Source: Hypsibius dujardini
Lineage: Eukaryota > Tardigrada > Eutardigrada > Parachela > Hypsibiidae
Direction: 5' to 3'
Assembly (NCBI GenBank): GCA_001579985.1
Contig: LRSR01004029.1
Coordinates: 1-32,778 of the forward strand
DNA: 32,778 nucleotides
Under the pieces are notes generated by a model that was not told the origin of the DNA, made no database searches, and saw only the letters and a list, made by a program, of their open reading frames with translations. The translations under genes were made by a program, and so were the position numbers. Below, piece by piece: positions 23,058 to 30,040 of the stretch (the stretch's first letter is position 1; every line of letters begins with the position of its first letter).

Positions 23058-23628
23058 AAAAAAGAGGAGGGAAAAAAGAAATGCCAGAGAATGTTGAAAT
23101 TGTTTAAAAAATAAAATAAAATCTAACTATTACCAACCCTCTGGCCAAAAAATAAGCACGGGCCAAGTAAGTATATATTATGGCTACCAAAGTTGTATTT
23201 GTTTGTTTCATTTCAGCCTACCAAAATTGATTAGACAGGCAATTTGGTCTAAATGAAAAAACAAATGAAAATGTGAAATTGAGCAGGACCAGACTTGGGA
23301 ACACAGAAAAGAATCGATTGTGCTTGTCAGAAAAAAGAATTGATGCCCACTGTGTTACCCAAACCGAATTAAAAGAAAAAGAAACAAAAATCCGAGAAAA
23401 GATTGCATGTGCGACTCTCTGTTCAATGTTGTCTCTTTTCTCTGTTGTTTTGCTAAGATTGTCTTCATTCACCTTTTCGTCACATACGGATTCTTCTAAA
23501 TTGGTCTTGGGAATTTTCTGCATTTCACGTTCTTTCTCCTTGGCTGGCTTTTTTCATATATATAAACTTTCTGCATTGCGTTAATCTGTATTTGGGTTTC
23601 ATTATATTCTGTTTCAATCCAGCAATCA
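23058..23628 (+). mobile_element. Candidate LTR with purine tract
   Basis: A 24-base all-purine run (23058-23081) is followed directly by TG. A TATATATAAA box lies at 23557-23566. The interval can be closed by CA at 23627-23628, followed by TGG, as expected for LTR end plus primer-binding site. AATAAA-like words occur near 23110. No second copy was seen in the window, and the bases after TGG do not place a T-loop sequence where a tRNA primer would need it. This remains a weak structural suggestion. Confidence 0.28.
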
Positions 23629-23690
23629 TGGCCCACTGTTCGACGCCGCTCGTTTCGGACAAAAATGACTCCCTACCGAAGTTGGTCATA

Positions 23691-24267
23691 GCCAACTCTC
23701 TCTCTGTCTCTTCACCCAGACCCTAGCAAATTTACTATCTCGAGCTCTCCAAGTCCCTTTTCAGCAGGTCCCGACTCCTTCATCGTGGATGTTAATGGCA
23801 TGCCTGTTCAACCCGCCTTGCTGGTTCCCGTCCCGTCTGCTACCGTTTACCAACGTTCTCTTTCCCCTGAATTTTCATCTCCGTACGGTTCCATCAACAT
23901 GCCTAATGATTTTGGTGACGAGAACAACCGGGCGTTCAATGTTTGCCTCGGGGTCCGCTCCAACCTGCGTTTTCGACTTGAAGAAGACCCAATGAACACC
24001 ATCGATGAAATTGCGTCACGTGCATCCATCTTTTTGGACGAAGCTGACAAACCCGCTTTCTACCGCAGTTTGAGCATTGACTTTTCAGCTATCTTCGGTA
24101 AGACTACTGAACCTATCCGCGGTTTTCGCCGTCATAAGTACCGTCCTGACCAACCTTTAAGCCCAGCTTCTGCGCGCTACATTCGTGACGTCATCTTACA
24201 TTATCACTTTTTGGACTTAATCCTCGCCCTTTTAGTTTTGAATATTCTTATTATGTTTCTTAAATAA
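23691..24267 (+). CDS. Unrecognised protein with C-terminal hydrophobic segment
   Basis: The frame is open from 23691 to the stop at 24265-24267; the first in-frame ATG is at 23800. An ATG at 23628, 70 bp after a strong TATA box, starts a different frame that meets TAG just before joining this region. Either a one-base indel or a very small intron would be needed to link them. The protein is Pro/Ser-rich at first, has an acidic centre (FRLEEDPMNTIDEIASRAS, then FLDEADKPAFYRSL), a basic patch (GFRRHKYRP), and ends in a 16-residue hydrophobic stretch (LILALLVLNILIMFLK). That end suggests a tail anchor. Its position after a candidate LTR would suit a structural gene of a retroelement, but no known motif supports that. 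Confidence 0.4.
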
Positions 24268-24741
24268 GAGGGAATATCGCAACTAAATATTCCATCGAGT
24301 AACTATTATCAATATCATAAGTAATCCAATATGTCCTAATCGTCGTTTTCCATTAGCTACTCGCAAATGAAAAGTCTAAAATGCAAAACTAAATTGTACC
24401 ACAAGATTTTTGTCAAAAAAAAAACCGAAACAGTAATGTTGTAAACTTAACTTGCGATGCCTGTCGGCATTACGCCTCGTTTTAGAGAACAAGAATTGTT
24501 GTGCATCTACTATTTGTAAGAGCTATACCATGTGTAGTATAAGTAACTTCAATGTGAATTCTTCTGCTTCCACTAACTCATTAAGCTGCATTACCCTAAA
24601 GCCAAACAAAGTAGAATATAAAAGTAACCGATCTGGTCAAAATTTCCAACTACTTTAACCGGGTGCTGAAAAGCCGAACCGATTCTTAGATTTTCTCAAT
24701 AGTAGTACACGGGCTGTGTCACTTGAGAAAAAACCAGCTGA
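24268..24741. other. AT-rich gap, nothing recognised
   Basis: No coding or structural signal was seen. Short frames here start with non-ATG codons or lack composition bias. Confidence 0.4.
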
Positions 24742-24879
24742 ATGGCGGGCCGGACAGTGAGGCGACTGGTTTCTGTGGTGGTGCTGGCCTACCAATTTAG
24801 TAAGCCACCTGATCCACAGGCAATTAAGCCGAGTTTAGGAAAGCAGCTACGAAAAAGGTTTGGTAAGAAGAAAGAATGA
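24742..24879 (+). CDS. Small basic protein or first exon of a host gene
   Basis: An ATG opens a GC-richer frame of 45 codons beginning MAGRTVRRLVSVVVLAYQF and ending in a basic Lys/Arg run. It could be a complete mini-protein. Alternatively it is the first exon of a longer gene, because a good donor (TTTG|GTAAGAAG) occurs at 24862/24863. In that case the TCTG array and the Polinton-like element would lie inside its first intron. The N terminus (basic, then hydrophobic) could be a membrane or mitochondrial targeting segment. I do not recognise the family. Confidence 0.35.
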   Translation: MAGRTVRRLVSVVVLAYQFSKPPDPQAIKPSLGKQLRKRFGKKKE

Positions 24880-25061
24880 GAGTAACCGGAAATTATCCCA
24901 ACAATTAACGTCCTCTTCCCAGTATTATTATGAGTGAGATAAGGCTTAGTCCGGAACGCAGATAGTATAGGGCGATGGGACAGTCGGACGAAACGGCCAT
25001 TCCGGTAGGTGCTACTGCTGCTACTGCCGCGTTGGGCATGTGTGTCTTTCCATGTGCCGGC

Positions 25062-25095
25062 GTTTCTGTCTGTCTGCCGGATTGCTTGTCTGTCA

Positions 25096-25126
<31 letters not shown>

Positions 25127-25179
25127 GATCTGTCGGCCGGTCTGTCGGTCGGTCGGTCGGTCGCACGGTCGGATTGCTC

Positions 25180-25227
<48 letters not shown>

Positions 25228-25290
25228 GGCTGACTGCTTTCATTACTGTCTGCCTGTTTGTTTTGTCTGCCGGACCTGTTTACCTGTCTA
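25062..25290. repeat. (TCTG)n array with internal (CGGT)n block
   Basis: Two clean TCTG runs (about 25093-25128 and 25180-25228) flank a block of TCGG/CGGT units (about 25130-25172). It directly abuts the AT-rich element that follows, so the element appears to have landed at the edge of this array. Confidence 0.9.
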
Positions 25291-25319
25291 TCTGCATGTC
25301 AGTAGTGGTAATACGAGAG

Positions 25320-25343
25320 TTCTGGCACAATTTCTGGCACAAT
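25320..25343. repeat. 12-bp tandem duplication near the element end
   Basis: TTCTGGCACAAT occurs twice without a spacer, 20 bp inside the proposed terminus. It probably belongs to the terminal inverted repeat and may bind the integrase. Confidence 0.7.
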
Positions 25344-25484
25344 TTTATTTCCAACAAAAATAATATTTTTTATGTAATTCTTACTATTTTAAAAATTAGC
25401 TATTTTAGGGTCAAAACATATCTAAATTAGTATAAACTAGCCTATTTTCATTAACCATTTTTTCAAAATTGCTCAAAAACCCCT

Positions 25485-25527
25485 TTTTCGCGTTTTCGCG
25501 TTTTCGTCTGTGAGCTCACAGACGAAA
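25485..25527. repeat. TTTTCGCG tandem units running into a perfect 26-bp palindrome
   Basis: TTTTCGCG is repeated twice plus a partial unit (25485-25506). It merges into a perfect palindrome at 25502-25527 whose half-site is TTTCGTCTGTGAG. There is no loop, so it can form a cruciform or bind a symmetric dimer. It lies about 200 bp inside the element end. Confidence 0.85.
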
Positions 25528-25631
25528 CACTTCATTTTGACCATATATTGGAAAAAGTAAAAAAAACAAAAAAAAGGTGTGGTCTGAACTGGTGGTGTGC
25601 TGTGTGTTGGAGAGAGTGTGTGTATGCTGTA

Positions 25632-26399
25632 TTACACAGCCCGCATAGAGAACCATAATTCAAAGTTAACATCATTCTCTAATAGATTACTTCGGTCGAA
25701 TTCTAATAGCTGCCCTGTGTTGTAAAATAGCTTCAAAGTACCAGTAAACTGACTATGTGGTGACACATCAACTCCCACAAAGTCATTACTTGAGATAATT
25801 ATGTAATCACTATCATCTTTACCATCCATGAGTACCAGTAACCCTACTATATTTGAAATATTAGTGTTATTGGAGGTGATGTGCCTCACCATTCCACTGT
25901 TTACAATATTAGGTAGAGTAACGTATACTAACTCTTTTCTTCCTGACTTACTCCAAAATGTTTTAGCAATGTAAGTGCCGGCTTCATATATTTTTTTCTC
26001 GAACCCCGTGTGTAAGATCGGACTATCGTCTCTGAATTCTATTTTGTAATTTGTCAGAACCTTTAGCTGAAGAAATCGTTTATCCTCATTGTAAACACTA
26101 AACTGTCCACTTCCTACTATTGCTTTATTAAGAGCTACAAGTAGTGATTCTATATTTCGATAGTTATCAGTCTTTACTTCTTTATTAGTAATGTTAGTAC
26201 CGTGATGAATAATAATTTTATTCTCAGAAGAAAGCAGTGTATTGTGATTGCACCTCATATATCCATTATTAATATCACACACATACTTTTTATTGTCAGA
26301 AAACTTCCAGCAAACTTGTGTGTCTAAAAGCTCCCCCACCCCTTTGTCTGAAGTAGAGGCAAACCCAAACTTGAAGTTGTCCACGACATAGCTCGCCAT
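25632..26399 (-). CDS. Penton-like (single jelly-roll) minor capsid protein candidate
   Basis: The protein has 255 residues; the ATG is at 26399 and the stop lies next to the non-coding terminal region. It has no signal peptide or membrane segment and is rich in beta-branched residues. The pattern YRNIESLLVALNKAI, then KIEFRDDSPILHTGF, then LVYVTLPNI, and a final strand-rich end TGTLKLFYNTGQLLEF, resembles a protein found widely in Polinton-type elements. That family is thought to form the capsid vertex (penton). The match is by pattern, not by an alignment I could run. It is transcribed away from the pX-like gene, with only 36 bp between the two start codons. Confidence 0.5.
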   Translation of the reverse strand: MASYVVDNFKFGFASTSDKGVGELLDTQVCWKFSDNKKYVCDINNGYMRCNHNTLLSSENKIIIHHGTNITNKEVKTDNYRNIESLLVALNKAIVGSGQFSVYNEDKRFLQLKVLTNYKIEFRDDSPILHTGFEKKIYEAGTYIAKTFWSKSGRKELVYVTLPNIVNSGMVRHITSNNTNISNIVGLLVLMDGKDDSDYIIISSNDFVGVDVSPHSQFTGTLKLFYNTGQLLEFDRSNLLENDVNFELWFSMRAV

Positions 26400-26417
26400 T
26401 TTTTATTTACCCTCCTA

Positions 26418-26430
26418 TATAGCTATAAAA
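26418..26430. promoter_or_regulatory. Symmetric TATA element between divergent structural genes
   Basis: TATAGCTATA (26418-26427) is its own reverse complement and extends to TATAAAA on the plus strand. It is the only obvious promoter-like signal in the 36 bp between the penton-like (minus) and pX-like (plus) start codons, so it may drive both. Confidence 0.5.
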
Positions 26431-26435
26431 AAATC

Positions 26436-27044
26436 ATGAACACTTTCATCGTAACAGATAAGAACGGGGAAAAGTATGAGGTGACTAGTACTTCTTATAC
26501 CTCTGCAGCAAAAACTGTTGCAAAAGAAATACTTGATGACGAACAGCAGATGACTTTCGAAGTTACAGGTAAAAAGTTTACAAAGCTGATAGATATAAAA
26601 AAGAAGTCGGAAAAGTTGTATATTCAGAAGGGAGCAGGATGGAATCAGACTATTAAAACACAAGCAGGTGGTGGTGCTCTTCGTTCAAGCAATAAAAAAG
26701 CTACTAAAATCAATGCTACTAATACAAAAAAATCTTCATCAGTTAGGTATAGTGGTAATACAAAAACTCTTAAGGGTAAGAACCATAAGGAAGCATTTCA
26801 TCATAAATTAGGCAATGGATTTGTGCCAGAAGATTTCCAGCTACCAGAGAATCCTTTACAACCAATCAAAATAAATAAAATACCTCATCAATATTATTTA
26901 ATCCCTGATAAACAAACAGGAGGATTTTTACCATTTCTTGCTGCTTTGATTCCGGCTGGAATAGCTGCGGCTAAAGCAGCGGCTCTTGGTGGGGCTACTG
27001 CTCTTGGTGGATATGCAGTCAATAAGATGGTTACAAATAAGTAG
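26436..27044 (+). CDS. Adenovirus pX-like core/membrane-active protein
   Basis: The 202-residue protein begins MNTFIVTDKNGEKYEV, has a strongly basic, Ser/Thr/Asn-rich centre (residues about 75-125), and ends with GGFLPFLAALIPAGIAAAKA followed by an Ala/Gly-rich hydrophobic helix. The GGFLP-hydrophobic end is the hallmark of adenovirus protein X (pre-mu) and its Polinton/adintovirus relatives. In those relatives the basic part condenses DNA, and the amphipathic end is membrane-active. A maturation-protease cleavage site before TGGFLP is plausible but unproven. TATAAAA ends just 5 bp before the ATG. It is upstream of two other plus-strand genes, probably a late cluster. Confidence 0.65.
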   Translation: MNTFIVTDKNGEKYEVTSTSYTSAAKTVAKEILDDEQQMTFEVTGKKFTKLIDIKKKSEKLYIQKGAGWNQTIKTQAGGGALRSSNKKATKINATNTKKSSSVRYSGNTKTLKGKNHKEAFHHKLGNGFVPEDFQLPENPLQPIKINKIPHQYYLIPDKQTGGFLPFLAALIPAGIAAAKAAALGGATALGGYAVNKMVTNK

Positions 27045-27100
27045 CTTCTTAACAGGACATTTTTTTGCTTTCTTATAGTGTAAACACAACTTACGGTAAA

Positions 27101-27508
27101 ATGGAGTCATCATCATTTTCGAAGCTTTATCCTGAGATAAGCGACTTTAACGATATTCTTGAACAGTTCCGAATTTTCGTTAGAGATTTGAAAGAAGTGA
27201 AAAAAGAGGATAAGGAAACAATCGATGTCAAGCTTAAGAGATGCCGCCTCACGACTGAGAAACTTGCTATGTCGCCTATTAATCGTTTTGAGTATTTGAA
27301 TCAGACATGCAACATCATTGAAAACCTTTTCGCTGCTATTAAAAAACCGAAACGATTGAAAAATATTGATCTAATATTGATTGGTATATTTCAGAAATAC
27401 TGCAAGATGCTGAACGAGAAAATATATCTTATTGCAAATGATACGAAACCTATCACCCAACCTTCTGCTCCGATTGAAAGTAGTCCAAGTATTTACCCAG
27501 AGATTTAA
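27101..27508 (+). CDS. Small protein with PSAP and YPEI motifs
   Basis: The ATG at 27101 gives 135 aa; upstream codons in frame use TTG only. The body is helical and Lys/Glu-rich (residues about 20-60), with no membrane segment. The C terminus reads TQPSAPIESSPSIYPEI. It carries a PSAP tetrapeptide, the form bound by the ESCRT-I subunit TSG101, and ends in YPEI, close to the YPxL form bound by ALIX. A second YPEI occurs at the N terminus (SKLYPEISDF). I do not know a Polinton family that it belongs to. It lies between the pX-like and fibre-like genes, so a virion or egress function fits. The motifs are short and could arise by chance. Confidence 0.6.
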   Translation: MESSSFSKLYPEISDFNDILEQFRIFVRDLKEVKKEDKETIDVKLKRCRLTTEKLAMSPINRFEYLNQTCNIIENLFAAIKKPKRLKNIDLILIGIFQKYCKMLNEKIYLIANDTKPITQPSAPIESSPSIYPEI

Positions 27509-27517
27509 ATTTATAAG

Positions 27518-27526
27518 TATAAAAAG
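27518..27526 (+). promoter_or_regulatory. TATA-like box abutting the fibre-like gene
   Basis: TATAAAAAG ends 5 bp before the ATG at 27532. The same close spacing is seen for the pX-like gene, too near for a standard Pol II TATA box. Confidence 0.4.
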
Positions 27527-27531
27527 CAAAA

Positions 27532-28323
27532 ATGTCTTGCACACAAGTCTTGGTAAGCCAATTACAAAGTTCGAAAGAGGAATATGTTTCAGAAAATAAG
27601 AATAAAGACCTCGGTATAACACTATCCTCAAGTAATTCACTCAAAAATGTACAATGCTTAGACCCACTATCAATGACAACATCTGATGAACTGTTAACGC
27701 TAAAGATAGATACGCAAAAAATTAAGCCTGTTTTAGGTAAAGGATTAAAATATGAAAACGAACAAATCATTTTGCCACTAAACTCAAACGGAGGATTGTC
27801 AAAAAGCAACGGTCTTTCCATCGTATGCGAACCACCTCTTTATCTCACTAACAACAAACTCAGATATGTAAAAGCAAGTACCCCCAGCGCATGTAGATTT
27901 ATGCTTGAAACCATCATAACGCAATCGAAATATACTTATAGTCCTGGCAAGTCATTAGGACCAGCAAACGTTTTCACTAAATCAGGATTTCTTTACAGTC
28001 AGAAAGATTATGGTATGGGTGAGGATTCCAAACTAGTAACTCTAAGCGGTATAAAGATTGCAGCAATTAAAACTGTTTCTATTTTTGCACAACTTAAAAT
28101 GAACGGAGTCACAATGATTAAATTAATTAGTCAATATCCTACTACTTTTCATGCTTTTAATCATAATGTCATATATGAGAAGTCATTTTTGGCGATTGAG
28201 AAGTTCTATACCTTTAACCTCATCCACACAACAAAAAAAGATGAAATTATTACTGCTGTTTTCAAAATGTCAGATAATGCTGAGATTAGTTGTTTGCTGC
28301 TGTTAGAGGAGCTATTTCCTTAG
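27532..28323 (+). CDS. Adenovirus-fibre-like trimeric attachment protein candidate
   Basis: The intact frame encodes 263 aa. Residues about 43-115 show a repeating pattern: PLSMTTSDELLTLKID, then GKGLKYENEQIILPL, then GGLSKSNGLSIV, then PLYLTNNKLRYV. The Gly/Pro-Leu turn, about 6 residues, then an alternating hydrophobic strand is the signature of triple beta-spiral repeats in adenovirus and reovirus attachment fibres. The next about 145 residues would form a globular head, and the first about 40 a capsid-anchoring tail. No signal peptide is present. It would sit on the penton base as a trimer and bind a host surface molecule. The 3' end overlaps the convergent integrase gene by 38 bp. Identification rests on pattern only. 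Confidence 0.6.
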   Translation: MSCTQVLVSQLQSSKEEYVSENKNKDLGITLSSSNSLKNVQCLDPLSMTTSDELLTLKIDTQKIKPVLGKGLKYENEQIILPLNSNGGLSKSNGLSIVCEPPLYLTNNKLRYVKASTPSACRFMLETIITQSKYTYSPGKSLGPANVFTKSGFLYSQKDYGMGEDSKLVTLSGIKIAAIKTVSIFAQLKMNGVTMIKLISQYPTTFHAFNHNVIYEKSFLAIEKFYTFNLIHTTKKDEIITAVFKMSDNAEISCLLLLEELFP

Positions 28324-29218
28324 CAGTAATACTAGCAACATCATTAACAACTAATAACTCGTATTCTTTATACAGCCTTCTTACGTTAGTTTTAGTTTCA
28401 ATGTTTTGCAATCTAAAGCGATGTTTAACCCGTTCAACCACTTCATATAACTCCGTACTATACCGCAATCGATCACCTTTATCAAATGTCTTTCTGTAGA
28501 GTGAAATACGTACTTTATTTCCAACTTTAATTTTAGGCTCAATACTAACGTACTCCTGCTTGTTTTCATCCTGGTTATTAAACACATCTATTGGTATTGC
28601 TTTTATTGTAGAGTGAAAAGTGTTATTATAGTTGTCTTGTATGTCTGGCAGCACTTTGTACCATGCTCTCAAACCTGTGGCGGTTCGCCACTTTTGAATC
28701 ATCTGTGCCACTGTTCTATTTACTCGCTCTACTATTGCGTTTTTGTTTATCTCATTAGGGTTAGAGAAGTAGGTGGTTACATTATTTTTTTCACAGTAGT
28801 TGTTAAACTGCTTTGTATTAAACTCATTGTCTGCGTTTATGCTCTGAGGTTTGCCCATATGTTCAAACATCTTTTCTAGATTTTCCATTATAGTAGGAAA
28901 ACGTCGGTTGGTCATTGCAATAAGTTGCAAGTAGCGAGAGTAGACATCAATACATACCAGTATGTACTTATAGTGGTTGAACATAAAGCGATCATAAATC
29001 ATCACATCTATTTGGTAATTCTGCCTAGGAAAGTACGCGTGAACTGTATTAAATTTTTTTGGTTTTCTAGATTCCTTATTGACTTGGTTAGTGTACTGAC
29101 TTTTAAGATATTTTTGTATCTCTATAGAAGTTAAATCTTTATTGTCCAGTTTATGTTTTAGCTTAGATATTGACTGGTAGCCGGTTTTTGGATCGTAGAA
29201 AAGACTTTTGAGATTCAT
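28286..29218 (-). CDS. Retroviral-type DDE integrase of Polinton
   Basis: The protein has 310 aa, taking the ATG at 29218; the upstream in-frame GTG is less likely. An N-terminal region with FYDPKTGYQS is typical of Polinton integrases. The catalytic core has YQIDVM (D71), the second acid in NADNEF (D130) and the Glu in AIVERVNRT (E164), a D-D-E arrangement with 33 residues between the last two. A C-terminal SH3/chromo-like region contains KVGNKVRISLYRKTF and DRLRYSTELYEV. It would insert the linear element and create the 6-bp target duplication. It is convergent with the fibre-like gene (38-bp overlap) and shares its start with the plus-strand gene at 29217. Confidence 0.9.
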   Translation of the reverse strand: MNLKSLFYDPKTGYQSISKLKHKLDNKDLTSIEIQKYLKSQYTNQVNKESRKPKKFNTVHAYFPRQNYQIDVMIYDRFMFNHYKYILVCIDVYSRYLQLIAMTNRRFPTIMENLEKMFEHMGKPQSINADNEFNTKQFNNYCEKNNVTTYFSNPNEINKNAIVERVNRTVAQMIQKWRTATGLRAWYKVLPDIQDNYNNTFHSTIKAIPIDVFNNQDENKQEYVSIEPKIKVGNKVRISLYRKTFDKGDRLRYSTELYEVVERVKHRFRLQNIETKTNVRRLYKEYELLVVNDVASITAKEIAPLTAANN

Positions 29219-29465
29219 GGCTTTAGATAATACCACAATGACTTTCTTAACTGAAACTGCAACCAGAGCTATTTCAGATACATGTAAAGATTACTGCAAC
29301 CAGCAAACTGTTAATAGCTGGAGTAATGCGAGTTTGGGTATAGCTGAAATCTTATTTACCTCACTAAATATCATAATTAACTTTATTGTATACAAAAAAA
29401 TAAATGTAAGTAATCGTCGTAATAATGTTTTCAATCGAGAAGCATTGTTTAAGAATGATGTGTAG
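29217..29465 (+). CDS. Small single-span membrane protein
   Basis: The ATG at 29217 gives 82 aa with one hydrophobic span (GIAEILFTSLNIIINFIVY, near residues 43-62) and a basic C-terminal tail. There is no recognised family. Its start codon overlaps that of the integrase on the other strand through the palindrome CATG. Its 3' end overlaps the next minus-strand gene by 17 bp. Confidence 0.5.
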   Translation: MALDNTTMTFLTETATRAISDTCKDYCNQQTVNSWSNASLGIAEILFTSLNIIINFIVYKKINVSNRRNNVFNREALFKNDV

Positions 29466-29706
29466 TAACTGTTTTATATTGAGTGTTAGTTATCATAAGT
29501 TTCTTAAATTTAGCATAGAGATAAATTGCAATTACGATTGACAAAAGTATTATAAGGAAACATCTTATGATAAAACTGAAATCTATTTTAATGATATTTA
29601 TTCCAAGTTCTGACACACAGTAATTCAACGTATTATTTAAATCTTTTTTATATTCTTCTTCTTTAATTTTTGCTTCCAGATAGCTTCCTAGGCCCTTTAA
29701 TACCAT
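29449..29706 (-). CDS. Small membrane protein with charged N-terminal helix
   Basis: The ATG at 29706 gives 85 aa. A charged helix (EAKIKEEEYKKDL) precedes one strong membrane span (FIIRCFLIILLSIVIAIYLY, near residues 49-68), and a short polar tail follows. Its 5' end overlaps the coiled-coil gene upstream by 44 bp in another frame. It may be a virion membrane or entry-accessory protein, as in other small viral membrane proteins; this is inference. Confidence 0.5.
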   Translation of the reverse strand: MVLKGLGSYLEAKIKEEEYKKDLNNTLNYCVSELGINIIKIDFSFIIRCFLIILLSIVIAIYLYAKFKKLMITNTQYKTVTTHHS

Positions 29707-30040
29707 TTTCCAAAATTTCAAGAAATTTGCTCACTCGTGTCTTTACGTGATCAACTTCACACTGAGGTAATTTTATAGATCCTGGAAGATCAATCTCAAC
29801 TTCAGATTTATTTTTTTCTTCAAAATAATCCCGTGTTCGTTGTGTTATTGTGTCGATGATTTCGTCTTTTTCTTTTATTATTTGACAGCAATATTCTATA
29901 TCTGAATTTCTATTTTCTCTCTCTTTTTGTAATAATCTAGCGGATACCAGGTCTGTGGGAAACAGGGGTGCTGTTGTCGAGTCTTGTGATTGTTTCTTCG
30001 TCAGTGAGCTGGTTTTTTGTCTGTGTTTGGTTTCCTCCAT
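29663..30040 (-). CDS. Charged coiled-coil protein
   Basis: The ATG at 30040 gives 125 aa. Residues about 30-75 are a run of Lys/Glu/Arg with heptad-like spacing (LLQKERENRNSDIEYCCQII), predicted coiled coil. The N terminus is Ser/Thr/Lys-rich. It overlaps the HTH gene by 104 bp at one end and the membrane-protein gene by 44 bp at the other, all three in different frames. I recognise no family. Confidence 0.5.
   Translation of the reverse strand: MEETKHRQKTSSLTKKQSQDSTTAPLFPTDLVSARLLQKERENRNSDIEYCCQIIKEKDEIIDTITQRTRDYFEEKNKSEVEIDLPGSIKLPQCEVDHVKTRVSKFLEILENGIKGPRKLSGSKN

Noticed and set aside
23273-23584. 103-aa plus frame in the candidate LTR
   Set aside because: Composition follows AT-rich DNA, the start is not ATG, and no motif is visible; a minus frame overlaps it.
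23629-23647. Primer-binding site after the candidate LTR
   Set aside because: It begins with TGG, but the T-loop-like TTCGA falls about 5 bases too early for a tRNA 3' end, so I did not annotate it.
28613-28879. Plus-strand frames opposite the integrase
   Set aside because: They lie over the DDE core on the other strand and show no family pattern.
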